DNA of 64,000 nucleotides from Lapidilactobacillus dextrinicus DSM 20335. GTDB taxonomy: Bacteria; Bacillota; Bacilli; Lactobacillales; Lactobacillaceae. How positions within the stretch are numbered: the stretch's first letter is position 1; each line of letters begins with the position of its first letter. The position numbers and the translations under genes were made by a program. The notes beneath the pieces were generated by a model. That model searched no databases. It was given only the letters and a program-made list of their open reading frames with translations, and was not told where the DNA came from. Positions 1 to 7,530 of this stretch are shown one piece after another. The stretch is from assembly GCF_001436095.1 (NCBI RefSeq), contig NZ_AYYK01000022.1, positions 1-64,000 of the forward strand, in the 5' to 3' direction.

Positions 1-220
1 GACTCATAAATTAATTTACTAGCGAATTGACTTCGTTAATGTTTGTTTATTACTAATGTAATAAATCCTGCACATTACTCGAAACTTTGTTCAGTTTTCA
101 AAGGCCTACTGTGTCGCGATGACAACTTAATTATCATATCATGTAACACATCATCATGTCAACAAAAAGTTTTAATTAATTTATTTCTTAATGACTCACT
201 CGCTGTTGACGACTTTTAAA
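1..220 (-). other. Leader of an rRNA operon (16S gene lies left of the window)
   Basis: Read on the minus strand, this stretch carries CTTTGAAAACTGAACAAAG (within 80-104), the element typical of Firmicutes 16S leaders and 16S-23S spacers. It lies downstream of two strong promoters and runs off the left edge without a coding frame. This is the expected layout of an rRNA operon leader with the 16S gene beyond position 1. The 16S sequence itself is not visible, so identification rests on the motif and the tandem promoters. Confidence 0.7.
133..162 (-). promoter_or_regulatory. rRNA promoter P2
   Basis: On the minus strand the -35 is TTGACA (157-162) and the -10 is TATGAT (133-138), with an 18-nt spacer. 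Tandem P1/P2 promoters are usual for rrn operons. Confidence 0.7.
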
Positions 221-249
221 AGTATACAGACTTCCGCAACTATTGTCAA
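221..249 (-). promoter_or_regulatory. rRNA promoter P1
   Basis: On the minus strand the -35 is TTGACA (244-249) and the -10 is TATACT (221-226), with a 17-nt spacer. It lies upstream of the second promoter and the rRNA-type leader. Confidence 0.75.
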
Positions 250-381
250 CAATAAATTCCAAAAAAAGCTAGGTCCCCAAGAACTAATCAATAGCAACCA
301 CCCACCTTAACCTTATTTAGACACATTTTCGTTAACACCATCCATAATTAAAACTCAATATTGATCTCACTAAAAAACAAA

Positions 382-421
382 AATAGTGCTAAGTAAAATT
401 TTGCTTTTACTTAGCACTATT
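382..421 (-). terminator. Rho-independent terminator after perR
   Basis: Perfect 17-bp inverted repeat (382-398 with 405-421) and a six-base loop. On the minus strand it is followed by a T-rich run. It closes the lafA-lafB-flippase-ltaS-perR unit. Confidence 0.9.
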
Positions 422-429
422 CCTTATAT

Positions 430-864
430 CTATTTAGCCCTTTTCTGGCAATCCGGACAGATTGCATAAACTTCAATATTATTTCCTACCGTCTCATAAC
501 CAGTTAAATTGGTTACTAGTCGCTCAATTCGATCTAAATCCGGATAGAAAACATCTTCAACCTTACCGCACTTCTGACACACCACATGAAAGTGACGCAC
601 ACTCACATAATCGAAGTGACTAGGTTCATTACTATATTTAAGTTCTTGAATGACACCTAAATCAGTGAATAAACGTAAATTATTGTAGACAGTCGCAATG
701 CTAATATCTGCAACATGATCTTTGAGTTGGTTGAAAACATCTTCTGCAGTTGGATGGCTATGCGAATTAACTAATGTTTGTAAAATAGCCTCGCGCTGTG
801 GTGTCATTCGAATCTTATTTTGTTGTAATAAAGCTCGAGCGTGATGATATCGCGCATTAGTCAT
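430..864 (-). CDS. perR: PerR, Fur-family peroxide-sensing repressor
   Basis: Cytoplasmic metal-dependent DNA-binding repressor of peroxide stress genes. Numbered from the ATG at 864, an N-terminal winged helix (about 1-80) is followed by a dimerisation domain. The regulatory metal ligands of Bacillus PerR are all present at the same numbers (H37, D85, H91, H93, D104), as are the four zinc cysteines (C96, C99, C136, C139). This makes PerR more likely than Fur or Zur. A GTG at 873 could also start the frame, but the AGGTG ribosome site is correctly spaced only for the ATG at 864. The gene follows ltaS by 17 nt and ends at a strong terminator, so it is probably the last gene of the lipoteichoic acid transcript. 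Confidence 0.9.
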   Translation of the reverse strand: MTNARYHHARALLQQNKIRMTPQREAILQTLVNSHSHPTAEDVFNQLKDHVADISIATVYNNLRLFTDLGVIQELKYSNEPSHFDYVSVRHFHVVCQKCGKVEDVFYPDLDRIERLVTNLTGYETVGNNIEVYAICPDCQKRAK

Positions 865-881
865 TGATTTCACACCTAACT

Positions 882-3065
882 TTAATTGCTTGACGAAGAA
901 CTACTTGAAGAATCACCGGTACTAGAACTAGAGTTAGCATCACTATTTGCTGAACTGCTTGAGCTGCTATCACTACTCTTATCAGCTTCTTTTGAATCTG
1001 CTTCTAATTCTGGTGCATCAGTCTTATATAAATCTAAACTTGACTTACCGTCATTTTGATAAAGTAGACTAGTCTTTTCCTTCTTTTGCATCTTCTTGAG
1101 TAATTTTAATGATTTGCTGAGTTTATACGTGTAATCTTTAGCATCCACTGTCTTAAAACCCTTCGGTGTATAGAAGCGTAGTAAATCACCATTAATGACA
1201 CTATCGGATAATGATAATTCTGTTGCCACATGATTAGTTAAACTCTCTAATTCTTTTTTAGTCGCCGCGTCGGGTTTCCTAATCAGAGACCCATCACTTG
1301 TATTATAGTACTTACTGCCAACTTTGGTGTACTTAGGTGTTACAAAATCGCCACTACGGAAAGCAACAGTCTGATTGCGGTCAGTTGCTAATAAATCCTG
1401 ACCGAATTGAATATAGTCACTGTTATCAATACCTAATAAATTCTCAATTGTTGGTAAAACATCAATTTCGCCACCATAAGTATGGTTAATGCCACCCTTT
1501 AAGCCGTCCATATGAATCATGAATGGTACCTTTTGCCATTGAGCAACGTCAAAATCATTAGCTTTATCCTTGCCTAACAGCTTGGCAATGGCCGGCTTAT
1601 GATTACCAGAAATTGCATAGTGATCACCATAGAAGACCAACATACTATTCTTATCAAGGCCAGTTTCTTTCAGCCAAGCCATGAATTCACCAATAGATTG
1701 ATCCAAGTAACGCGCCGTCTGTACATACCCATCAACAGTCTTATCTCCAGTTGTCGTCTTGGCGATAGACTGATTCTTCTTATCTAATAGATAAGGATAG
1801 TGGTTCGTCACCGTGATTAGCTTAGCATAGAATGGTTGTGGTAACTGTTCAACATACTTCATGGAGTCTTTCATGAAGATTTTATCCTTTAGTCCGTAAC
1901 CAACATCAAAGTTCTTACCGCTTTGGAAGTAGCTCTTACTAAAGAAATAATCATAACCCCAAGCCTTATAAGTATTATCCCGATTCCAGAAACTTGGCAC
2001 ATCGCCGTGGAACGAAGCAGTCGTGTAACCCTGGCTTTGTGAAAGAATCGCCGGTGCTGCTTGCCAAGTATTGGTAGAACCAGCAGTAACCATAGCCGCA
2101 CCTTCAGAAAGGCCAAACAATGAAGTTTCTAACATTAATTCAGCGTCAGCCGTTTTACCTTGACCAACTTGATTATAGAAGTTATCAAAACTCAAGGTAT
2201 TGTTTTCATGATAAATCTTATTCAAATTAGGTGTAACTTCTTGACCGTCAACTTTGTAATCAATCAAAAACTGTTGGAAACTTTCCAAATGAATAACAAA
2301 AACGTTCTTACCTTTGGCAACACCCTTATAGGTTGGGTTACCTACAACATGATTGTTTTTAATGTATTTTTGAACGGTCTTCATGTCACTTGCATCGGCA
2401 TTGGCACGAACCGCACTTGTCTTAGTTGCTTTAACCACATCATAAACTGCATATGAATTAAGTCCCAAGTACTTAACAATGTAATTATTATCAAAAGTTC
2501 GCGTTAATAAACCAGACCGATCACTATTAGCCATGGTTAAATTAAAACCGAATAAAACAACTGCCAATAGTGAAACTAATCCAGCCACTGGTTTTTTAAT
2601 CGGACGAATATCAACTTTTTGTAGTTTTGTTGCTAATAGGACAATGAGAATCACTAAATCAACAAACACTAAAAAGTCTGAAGGGTTAATAATGCCGACA
2701 ATACTTTTACCTAGGTTATTGGAAACCGATCCTGAGCCCTTAATTAACGTTGTTGTTAAAAAGTCCGAAAATTCTCGATAATAAAGAATGTTCGCAAACA
2801 ACCAAAATGTTGTAATAAAATCAATTACTAACATAATGATGTAGGATTTACGCCCTTTGAAATATAAAGCAATCCCAAAAAGTAAGATGGTGGTTGGTAA
2901 TGGGTTTAAAGCTAATAAAAACTCTTGGACACTGCCACTTACGCCTAAGTTAAACTTTGTTTTATAAGCGTAATAAGTTTTAATCCAGAATAAAATAACT
3001 GCGAGTATGAAAAAGCCCCAGCGACTATTCCAGAACGCTTTTAATTTCTCAGCGAAAAACTTCAT
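882..3065 (-). CDS. ltaS: Lipoteichoic acid synthase, LtaS-type sulfatase-fold membrane enzyme
   Basis: Polymerises the glycerol phosphate chain of lipoteichoic acid from phosphatidylglycerol on the outer face of the membrane. The 727-residue protein has about five membrane segments (within 15-180), then an extracellular sulfatase-like domain. The expected catalytic residues are visible: nucleophile T305 in GQGKTADAE, metal ligands E261, D481 and H482, and substrate residues W360, R362 and H422. An ARANADA stretch near 219-225 could be the signal-peptidase cut that releases the domain in homologues. An unusual Ser/Asp-rich tail of about 30 residues ends the protein. Start ATG with GGAGG upstream. 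It is downstream of the glycolipid anchor genes and upstream of perR. Confidence 0.93.
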   Translation of the reverse strand: MKFFAEKLKAFWNSRWGFFILAVILFWIKTYYAYKTKFNLGVSGSVQEFLLALNPLPTTILLFGIALYFKGRKSYIIMLVIDFITTFWLFANILYYREFSDFLTTTLIKGSGSVSNNLGKSIVGIINPSDFLVFVDLVILIVLLATKLQKVDIRPIKKPVAGLVSLLAVVLFGFNLTMANSDRSGLLTRTFDNNYIVKYLGLNSYAVYDVVKATKTSAVRANADASDMKTVQKYIKNNHVVGNPTYKGVAKGKNVFVIHLESFQQFLIDYKVDGQEVTPNLNKIYHENNTLSFDNFYNQVGQGKTADAELMLETSLFGLSEGAAMVTAGSTNTWQAAPAILSQSQGYTTASFHGDVPSFWNRDNTYKAWGYDYFFSKSYFQSGKNFDVGYGLKDKIFMKDSMKYVEQLPQPFYAKLITVTNHYPYLLDKKNQSIAKTTTGDKTVDGYVQTARYLDQSIGEFMAWLKETGLDKNSMLVFYGDHYAISGNHKPAIAKLLGKDKANDFDVAQWQKVPFMIHMDGLKGGINHTYGGEIDVLPTIENLLGIDNSDYIQFGQDLLATDRNQTVAFRSGDFVTPKYTKVGSKYYNTSDGSLIRKPDAATKKELESLTNHVATELSLSDSVINGDLLRFYTPKGFKTVDAKDYTYKLSKSLKLLKKMQKKEKTSLLYQNDGKSSLDLYKTDAPELEADSKEADKSSDSSSSSSANSDANSSSSTGDSSSSSSSSN

Positions 3066-3152
3066 GTAAATCCTCCGTATATACTGCCAAATTCAAAATC
3101 ATTCTAAATTCTAGCAAAAAATAGACCTTAAACTTAGACTCTTAGATAAATC

Positions 3153-3168
3153 GTAAAGAATTCTTTAC
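3153..3168. repeat. Perfect 16-bp palindrome upstream of ltaS
   Basis: GTAAAGAATTCTTTAC is self-complementary and lies between the flippase gene and ltaS. It has no loop and no T run, so it is not a terminator. It is more like an operator for an unknown dimeric regulator. Confidence 0.45.
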
Positions 3169-3185
3169 TGAATATTCATATCTTC

Positions 3186-4214
3186 TTATTTAATTGGTCT
3201 TTTAAAAATTCGTCGAGGTCGAATCCCCATTGCAACAATTCCTAACAGCATGCCCAAATAGAATGTAATCAAACGCCACAATAACATACCTAAAATCAAA
3301 GCAGTCTGTCCAGGGATAAATGTGGCAAACAGGGTTTTAAAACTATATTCAGCACCACCAGTACCACCGGGAATAGGAAAGATCGACGTAATCATAACAA
3401 TCATAACATGCATACAAAAAACCGTGATCAAATCAGCATGGGGAACATTCAAAGCTAGCAAAACGAAATAAGGTATTAAATAATACGCGATTAACTGAAC
3501 CAGCGTGAGCAATGATGCTTGAATTACCTTTTTCTTCTCGCGCTTTAATTGTAGACTTTCTTCATGAAAAGTTTCAATTTTTTGCATCGCTTGATTGCGC
3601 CAACGTTCAACCTTATCCGAGTGAATAACGCAGCTTAAAAGATTGAAAAAACCCTGCGTGACGCCCTTGGTGAAACGATAGTAAAACATAATCATTAATA
3701 AAGCCCCAATGGTAATCACGTGTAATGCGAACCCACCGGCAATTAATATCGCTAAGCCACTGAAATTTGTCATTACCTGTTTAAAGCCTACCAACATTGT
3801 TAGGACAAAATTAATGAGTACCATTAATTGATAAATGATAAATTTCATTAGTAAGACAGAGCTGGCCCGCCCGCCTTCATAGCCAACCTGAATTAAAGCC
3901 ACCAGTTGGGCCGGCTGACCACCAGATGAAAATGGGGTAATAGCGTTAAATAAGGCTTGAATTGGTGGCACCCGCAAAAAATTCCAAGCTGGTTGGTGAG
4001 GCTCCCCTGGCTTTTCAATTAATTTCTTTAAAACTAAGGCCTCCGCGACAAAAGAAAACAGCATCAATAAGACAGCCACGCCTAACCAAGTCCACTGTAA
4101 ATGGGCTAACCCATGTTGTACCTGTTGAAAATTGGTCTCCTTTGCCTCACGCCAGAAAATGAAGACACCTAAGGAAATCATAATCACCAAGGCAATTTTA
4201 TTTTTACGACTCAT
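3186..4214 (-). CDS. Multi-pass membrane protein, UPF0104/AglD family (flippase-like)
   Basis: 342 residues with about eight hydrophobic segments, resembling the flippase-like N-terminal domain of MprF (lysylphosphatidylglycerol synthase TM family). It lacks the cytoplasmic aminoacyl-transfer domain, so it is not itself an MprF enzyme. It sits 9 nt after the second glycolipid glucosyltransferase and 120 bp before ltaS. A role in moving glycolipid anchor or LTA precursor across the membrane is a reasonable inference from position, but it is not shown by sequence. Start ATG has a GAGG site a few bases upstream. Confidence 0.8.
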   Translation of the reverse strand: MSRKNKIALVIMISLGVFIFWREAKETNFQQVQHGLAHLQWTWLGVAVLLMLFSFVAEALVLKKLIEKPGEPHQPAWNFLRVPPIQALFNAITPFSSGGQPAQLVALIQVGYEGGRASSVLLMKFIIYQLMVLINFVLTMLVGFKQVMTNFSGLAILIAGGFALHVITIGALLMIMFYYRFTKGVTQGFFNLLSCVIHSDKVERWRNQAMQKIETFHEESLQLKREKKKVIQASLLTLVQLIAYYLIPYFVLLALNVPHADLITVFCMHVMIVMITSIFPIPGGTGGAEYSFKTLFATFIPGQTALILGMLLWRLITFYLGMLLGIVAMGIRPRRIFKRPIK

Positions 4215-4223
4215 ATTTTCCTC

Positions 4224-5243
4224 TTAAAATTTCGCTTGCGCGGTATAGAAATCGGCCCAAATTTTAGCCAGATGTTCAGGAGAATATTCTTGGGCGGCTT
4301 GTCGTGCTAATTGTTGATAATGCTTATAGAAGTCAGCATCCGTCATTAGTTTTTGTAGCGCTTGGTTAAATCCTGTTAAATCATCAGCACCAACATATTT
4401 ACCTGCAATAATTGCTTCATAAAGTTCCAAGTTACGTAGTAAAACTGGAACGCCACAACTAAAAGCTTCCAATACTGACATTGGAAACAACTCGTCAAAT
4501 GATGGCAAGAAGAACAAATCTGCTAAGTTCAAATAATCCGCAATTTCAGTTCGTTTAACAATGCCAGTAAAAATAACATTCTTAGGTGGATTTTCAACAA
4601 TCTTTTTGAAATGATCATACCCATCAGTCATCGGTCCAAAAGAAAAGCCCCCCGCCCAAACAAATTGAACATGGGGATTTTTCTTAGCCAAATTAACAAA
4701 ATCATCAACGCCCTTACGCTCTTGGACTTGCCCAGAACCAAAGACAATAAATTTATCTTTAGGGAGTTGGTATTTTTCACGTAACGCTAGTTTATCTTGA
4801 ATAGAGCGATCAGGAAATTCCACTGGTGAAACAAAATTAGGAATATAGGTGATTTTTGACTTGGGAATACCATAAGCTTCGATTTTAGGAATAAAGCTAG
4901 GATTAACAACCACCAATTGATCCATTCGCTTATAAAATTTAATCATATACCAATAGAAAATTTTCTTGGCAAATTTAGGCATTCTTAAAGAACCTTCAAT
5001 TGTTTCCGGTAAAAAATGAACATAGCCAATGGTTCGGCCCCGCTTCTTAGAAAAAGTCGATAAAAAGAATTGTGGATCAATCGTATGATAATGTGTAATA
5101 TCCGCTTGACCATGTTTGTTAATCGTTACGGTAAATTGATCTTGCAGGCGATCTTTGAGTAAACCAACTAATTCTAAGTAGGCACTCCCCACACCTTGGC
5201 CAGCCACTTTGTCAGCTGATGAGAACATGTTAATTCGAATCAT
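4224..5243 (-). CDS. lafB: GT4 glycosyltransferase, second step of LTA glycolipid anchor (LafB-like)
   Basis: Predicted to add the second sugar to monoglucosyl-diacylglycerol, giving the diglycosyl lipid on which LTA is built. The 339-residue protein has a GT-B fold: an N-terminal acceptor half, a linker near 135-145, and a C-terminal nucleotide-sugar half. The latter contains the GT4 E-x7-E motif in VLEAFSCGVPVLLRNLELYE (about 265-285). It has no signal peptide and would act at the inner face of the membrane. Its start overlaps the stop of the preceding gene by 4 nt (ATGA), implying translational coupling. The symbol follows the conserved lafA-lafB order. The exact sugar (glucose or galactose) cannot be read from sequence. 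Confidence 0.82.
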   Translation of the reverse strand: MIRINMFSSADKVAGQGVGSAYLELVGLLKDRLQDQFTVTINKHGQADITHYHTIDPQFFLSTFSKKRGRTIGYVHFLPETIEGSLRMPKFAKKIFYWYMIKFYKRMDQLVVVNPSFIPKIEAYGIPKSKITYIPNFVSPVEFPDRSIQDKLALREKYQLPKDKFIVFGSGQVQERKGVDDFVNLAKKNPHVQFVWAGGFSFGPMTDGYDHFKKIVENPPKNVIFTGIVKRTEIADYLNLADLFFLPSFDELFPMSVLEAFSCGVPVLLRNLELYEAIIAGKYVGADDLTGFNQALQKLMTDADFYKHYQQLARQAAQEYSPEHLAKIWADFYTAQAKF

Positions 5244-6445
5244 AAGTGCTCCTCACTGCGACCAGTTAAACTTAGTCGATTAATATTGGTTAAATTATAG
5301 CTATCAATTGCATCGTGATAAAACGCCAATATAGAATCACCAAAATGGTCTGCAGAAATTTCATATAACTTATCTTTACGGGGCTGAGGATCGGCAAAAG
5401 CATGCGGATGACGAATATAATTCTCGATTTGCGCCTCCATCTCAGGTAAATCCCGAAAAGTAGTACCAATATCAGGATCATCAAAGACACTATCTGTATA
5501 TTCACCACTACGTACAACACATTTCAAACCAGCTGCCATTGCTTCAATATAAGTTAAACCTTGTGACTCAGTATCACTTGAAGAAACAAATAAATTAGCT
5601 AGTTGATAATACGGTGCAATTTGTTCATGCTTCACTTCACCGACAAATGTTACGGCCGAATCAATTCCTAAATCGGCAACTTGCTCCTCTAACTCTGCCC
5701 GTTCTGGCCCATCACCCACAATTAAAAAGCGTAAGTCAGGTAATTGTTTTTGTAAATCAGGAAAAACTGATAGTACTTGATCAATTCTTTTCTCACTAGC
5801 AAGGCGACTTAGGGTCATGATAACTGGTGTTTGCTCAGTATAACCTAGTTGTTGGCGCAACTGCACAACTTGCTCTGAATAATCTTGATCATAAGCAGTA
5901 ATATCAATTCCTGTGGGAATAACTCGAATCGGTATTTTGACACCATAACGCCGCAATGATTCAGTTACTCGTTGGCTAGGTGCTACAACTCCATCCATAT
6001 GGTTAACAAATGCGCGAACGAATTGTTTAACATGATAAGGTTTTAGTAAATGACCATTTAAGACATAGTGTAAATAATCTTCATACATTGTGTGGTAAGT
6101 GTGAACACACGGAATCTTCAAGTTTTTGGCAACAAATTTACCAATCCAGCCCATAGAAAATTCGGTTTGCGTATGTACAATATCTAAATCGAGCTCTTTA
6201 GCCACTTCTAACGCGTGAAACAGACCTCTAACAGCTACGCGGCGATCAGTGAAGGAAACAAACGGTACACTAGCAAAGCGAAAAACGTTCGGTTCTACTT
6301 CTTCTTTATCAACGCCTGGATCTGTCGTTGTAAAAATATAAACATGATGCCCTTTGCGCTCTAAATCATCTTTTAATGTTCGAATTGAAGTCGCTACACC
6401 ACTAACTTGAGGAAAATAGGTGTCAGTAAATAGACCAATATTCAT
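5240..6445 (-). CDS. lafA: GT4 glycosyltransferase, diacylglycerol glucosyltransferase (LafA-like)
   Basis: Predicted to transfer glucose from UDP-glucose to diacylglycerol, the first step of the LTA anchor. It begins MNIGLFTDTYFPQVSGVATS, the classic N-terminus of this GT4 group, and has the SRLASEKRID phosphate-binding stretch and an E-x7-E motif in EAMAAGLKCVVRSGEY. The start is placed at 6445 because the GGAGGAGG ribosome site lies just before it. A longer frame from 6466 would translate that site as SGGGRG. First gene of the lafA-lafB-flippase-ltaS-perR unit, with a promoter at 6480-6508. Confidence 0.87.
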   Translation of the reverse strand: MNIGLFTDTYFPQVSGVATSIRTLKDDLERKGHHVYIFTTTDPGVDKEEVEPNVFRFASVPFVSFTDRRVAVRGLFHALEVAKELDLDIVHTQTEFSMGWIGKFVAKNLKIPCVHTYHTMYEDYLHYVLNGHLLKPYHVKQFVRAFVNHMDGVVAPSQRVTESLRRYGVKIPIRVIPTGIDITAYDQDYSEQVVQLRQQLGYTEQTPVIMTLSRLASEKRIDQVLSVFPDLQKQLPDLRFLIVGDGPERAELEEQVADLGIDSAVTFVGEVKHEQIAPYYQLANLFVSSSDTESQGLTYIEAMAAGLKCVVRSGEYTDSVFDDPDIGTTFRDLPEMEAQIENYIRHPHAFADPQPRKDKLYEISADHFGDSILAFYHDAIDSYNLTNINRLSLTGRSEEHL

Positions 6446-6479
6446 GCCTCTTCCTCCTCCGCTCATTATTCATAATCAA

Positions 6480-6508
6480 ATTATAGGGGTAATACTAAAC
6501 CAATGCAA
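6480..6508 (-). promoter_or_regulatory. Promoter of the lafA operon
   Basis: On the minus strand, -35 TTGCAT (6503-6508), 17-nt spacer, -10 TATAAT (6480-6485). It is 35 bp upstream of the lafA start. Confidence 0.75.
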
Positions 6509-6631
6509 TTCACAACTATAATTCTAACAATATTGTTCGCTATTCGTAACAGACTATGGGCTGAAAAAGTGACATTCTCAACGAAAATGACGCCTTTTTA
6601 ATAATGAATTAACAATTAACCAATTAAGGTA

Positions 6632-6750
6632 TTTAAAATTCAACTCAGCAGCGCTATACTAAAGTTACCTTGGCAGGGGCAATTCATTGCTCGATTTAAA
6701 AAGAAACTCCCAACGTTTAGCTTTAAGCTAAATATTGGGAGTTTCTTTTT
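6632..6750 (+). ncRNA. Candidate small RNA with its own promoter and terminator
   Basis: In the 327-bp gap between lafA and the lipoprotein gene, the plus strand has TTTAAA (6632-6637), a 17-nt spacer and TATACT (6655-6660). This is followed about 90 nt later by a strong hairpin with a T run (6698-6750). A short GCAAT-TC-ATTGC hairpin lies between. No coding frame explains the transcript. The expected RNA would be about 85 nt, starting near 6667. The hairpin also serves the minus-strand lipoprotein gene, so the promoter could be fortuitous. Confidence 0.3.
6698..6750. terminator. Bidirectional terminator downstream of the lipoprotein gene
   Basis: A 16-bp inverted repeat (6698-6713 with 6735-6750) with A/T runs at both ends. 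It ends the ABC exporter-lipoprotein transcript on the minus strand and could also terminate plus-strand RNA. Confidence 0.85.
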
Positions 6751-6772
6751 GATGATAGTATTTGTTTAAAAT

Positions 6773-7513
6773 TTATTTCTTCACTAGGTACATATATAGC
6801 CCTTTATCAGAGAAACTAGTTTCAAACGTAATGCCCTTATTATGGATATTATCAACTGTCGTTTGCCCGTTTTGAGCATCTTTAGCTAATTTTTGGTAAT
6901 CTTTCAAGACTTGTTTACCATCTGCACCTACTGCTGTGGAAAGTACAGTTAAGCGCATGGCAAAATCTTTCATCTTCGTCTTGTCTTTCATGTACTTCAC
7001 TGGAAAGACATAGGCGATCCCAACAACTTGTTGGTTTTGCACGTTGGCCCGAATGCGAATGCCATCATGATTGTAAAAATCTACCAAGCCATTTTTTTGT
7101 GTCATAGGTAAAGGATCCGCCACAATCTTCATTTGCTGATTGATCATATTATACTTCATAGCAAATTCTGGATAAGTTGCTATCGCCTTTGTCTTTTTCA
7201 CACTAACTTTTTTAGTTGTTGTTTGACCAGCTTTTTTAGCTTTAACAGTTACTGTTGTTTTCTTCAATTGACCCGGAACTTGAATAACAAAAGTACCATC
7301 GTTATTAGTTCCTTTTTGAATAGTTCCGTCACCAATTTGATAAGTAACTTTAGCGCCTTTGCTAACTGTTCCTTTTACAACCGCCACTAATCCATTTGTT
7401 GCATAAGTGTCTTTAGTTGGATTAAGTTTGACTGTTCGGCTCTGACACCCTGCTAATACAGCAACAGCAGCAACAGCCAAAGCAAGACTGGCGATTAATT
7501 TTTTAATTTTCAT
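6773..7513 (-). CDS. Lipoprotein of unknown function with an Ig-like domain
   Basis: The signal peptide ends in a lipobox (VLAGC, C23), so the protein is probably lipid-anchored on the outer membrane face. Residues about 29-107 look like a small beta-sandwich (bacterial Ig-like) rich in Thr, Val and Lys. The rest (about 115-246) matches no family I can name. The gene lies 17 nt after an ABC exporter subunit and before a terminator, so it is probably co-transcribed with the TetR-controlled exporter. Accessory function for the exporter is only inferred from position. Confidence 0.75.
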   Translation of the reverse strand: MKIKKLIASLALAVAAVAVLAGCQSRTVKLNPTKDTYATNGLVAVVKGTVSKGAKVTYQIGDGTIQKGTNNDGTFVIQVPGQLKKTTVTVKAKKAGQTTTKKVSVKKTKAIATYPEFAMKYNMINQQMKIVADPLPMTQKNGLVDFYNHDGIRIRANVQNQQVVGIAYVFPVKYMKDKTKMKDFAMRLTVLSTAVGADGKQVLKDYQKLAKDAQNGQTTVDNIHNKGITFETSFSDKGLYMYLVKK

Positions 7514-7530
7514 TGTTAATTTCCTCCAGT

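Noticed and set aside
5614-5799. Long open frames opposite conserved genes (for example inside lafA, recD2, ileS and mgtA)
   Set aside because: They are antisense to well-conserved proteins, lack ribosome sites and resemble no family.
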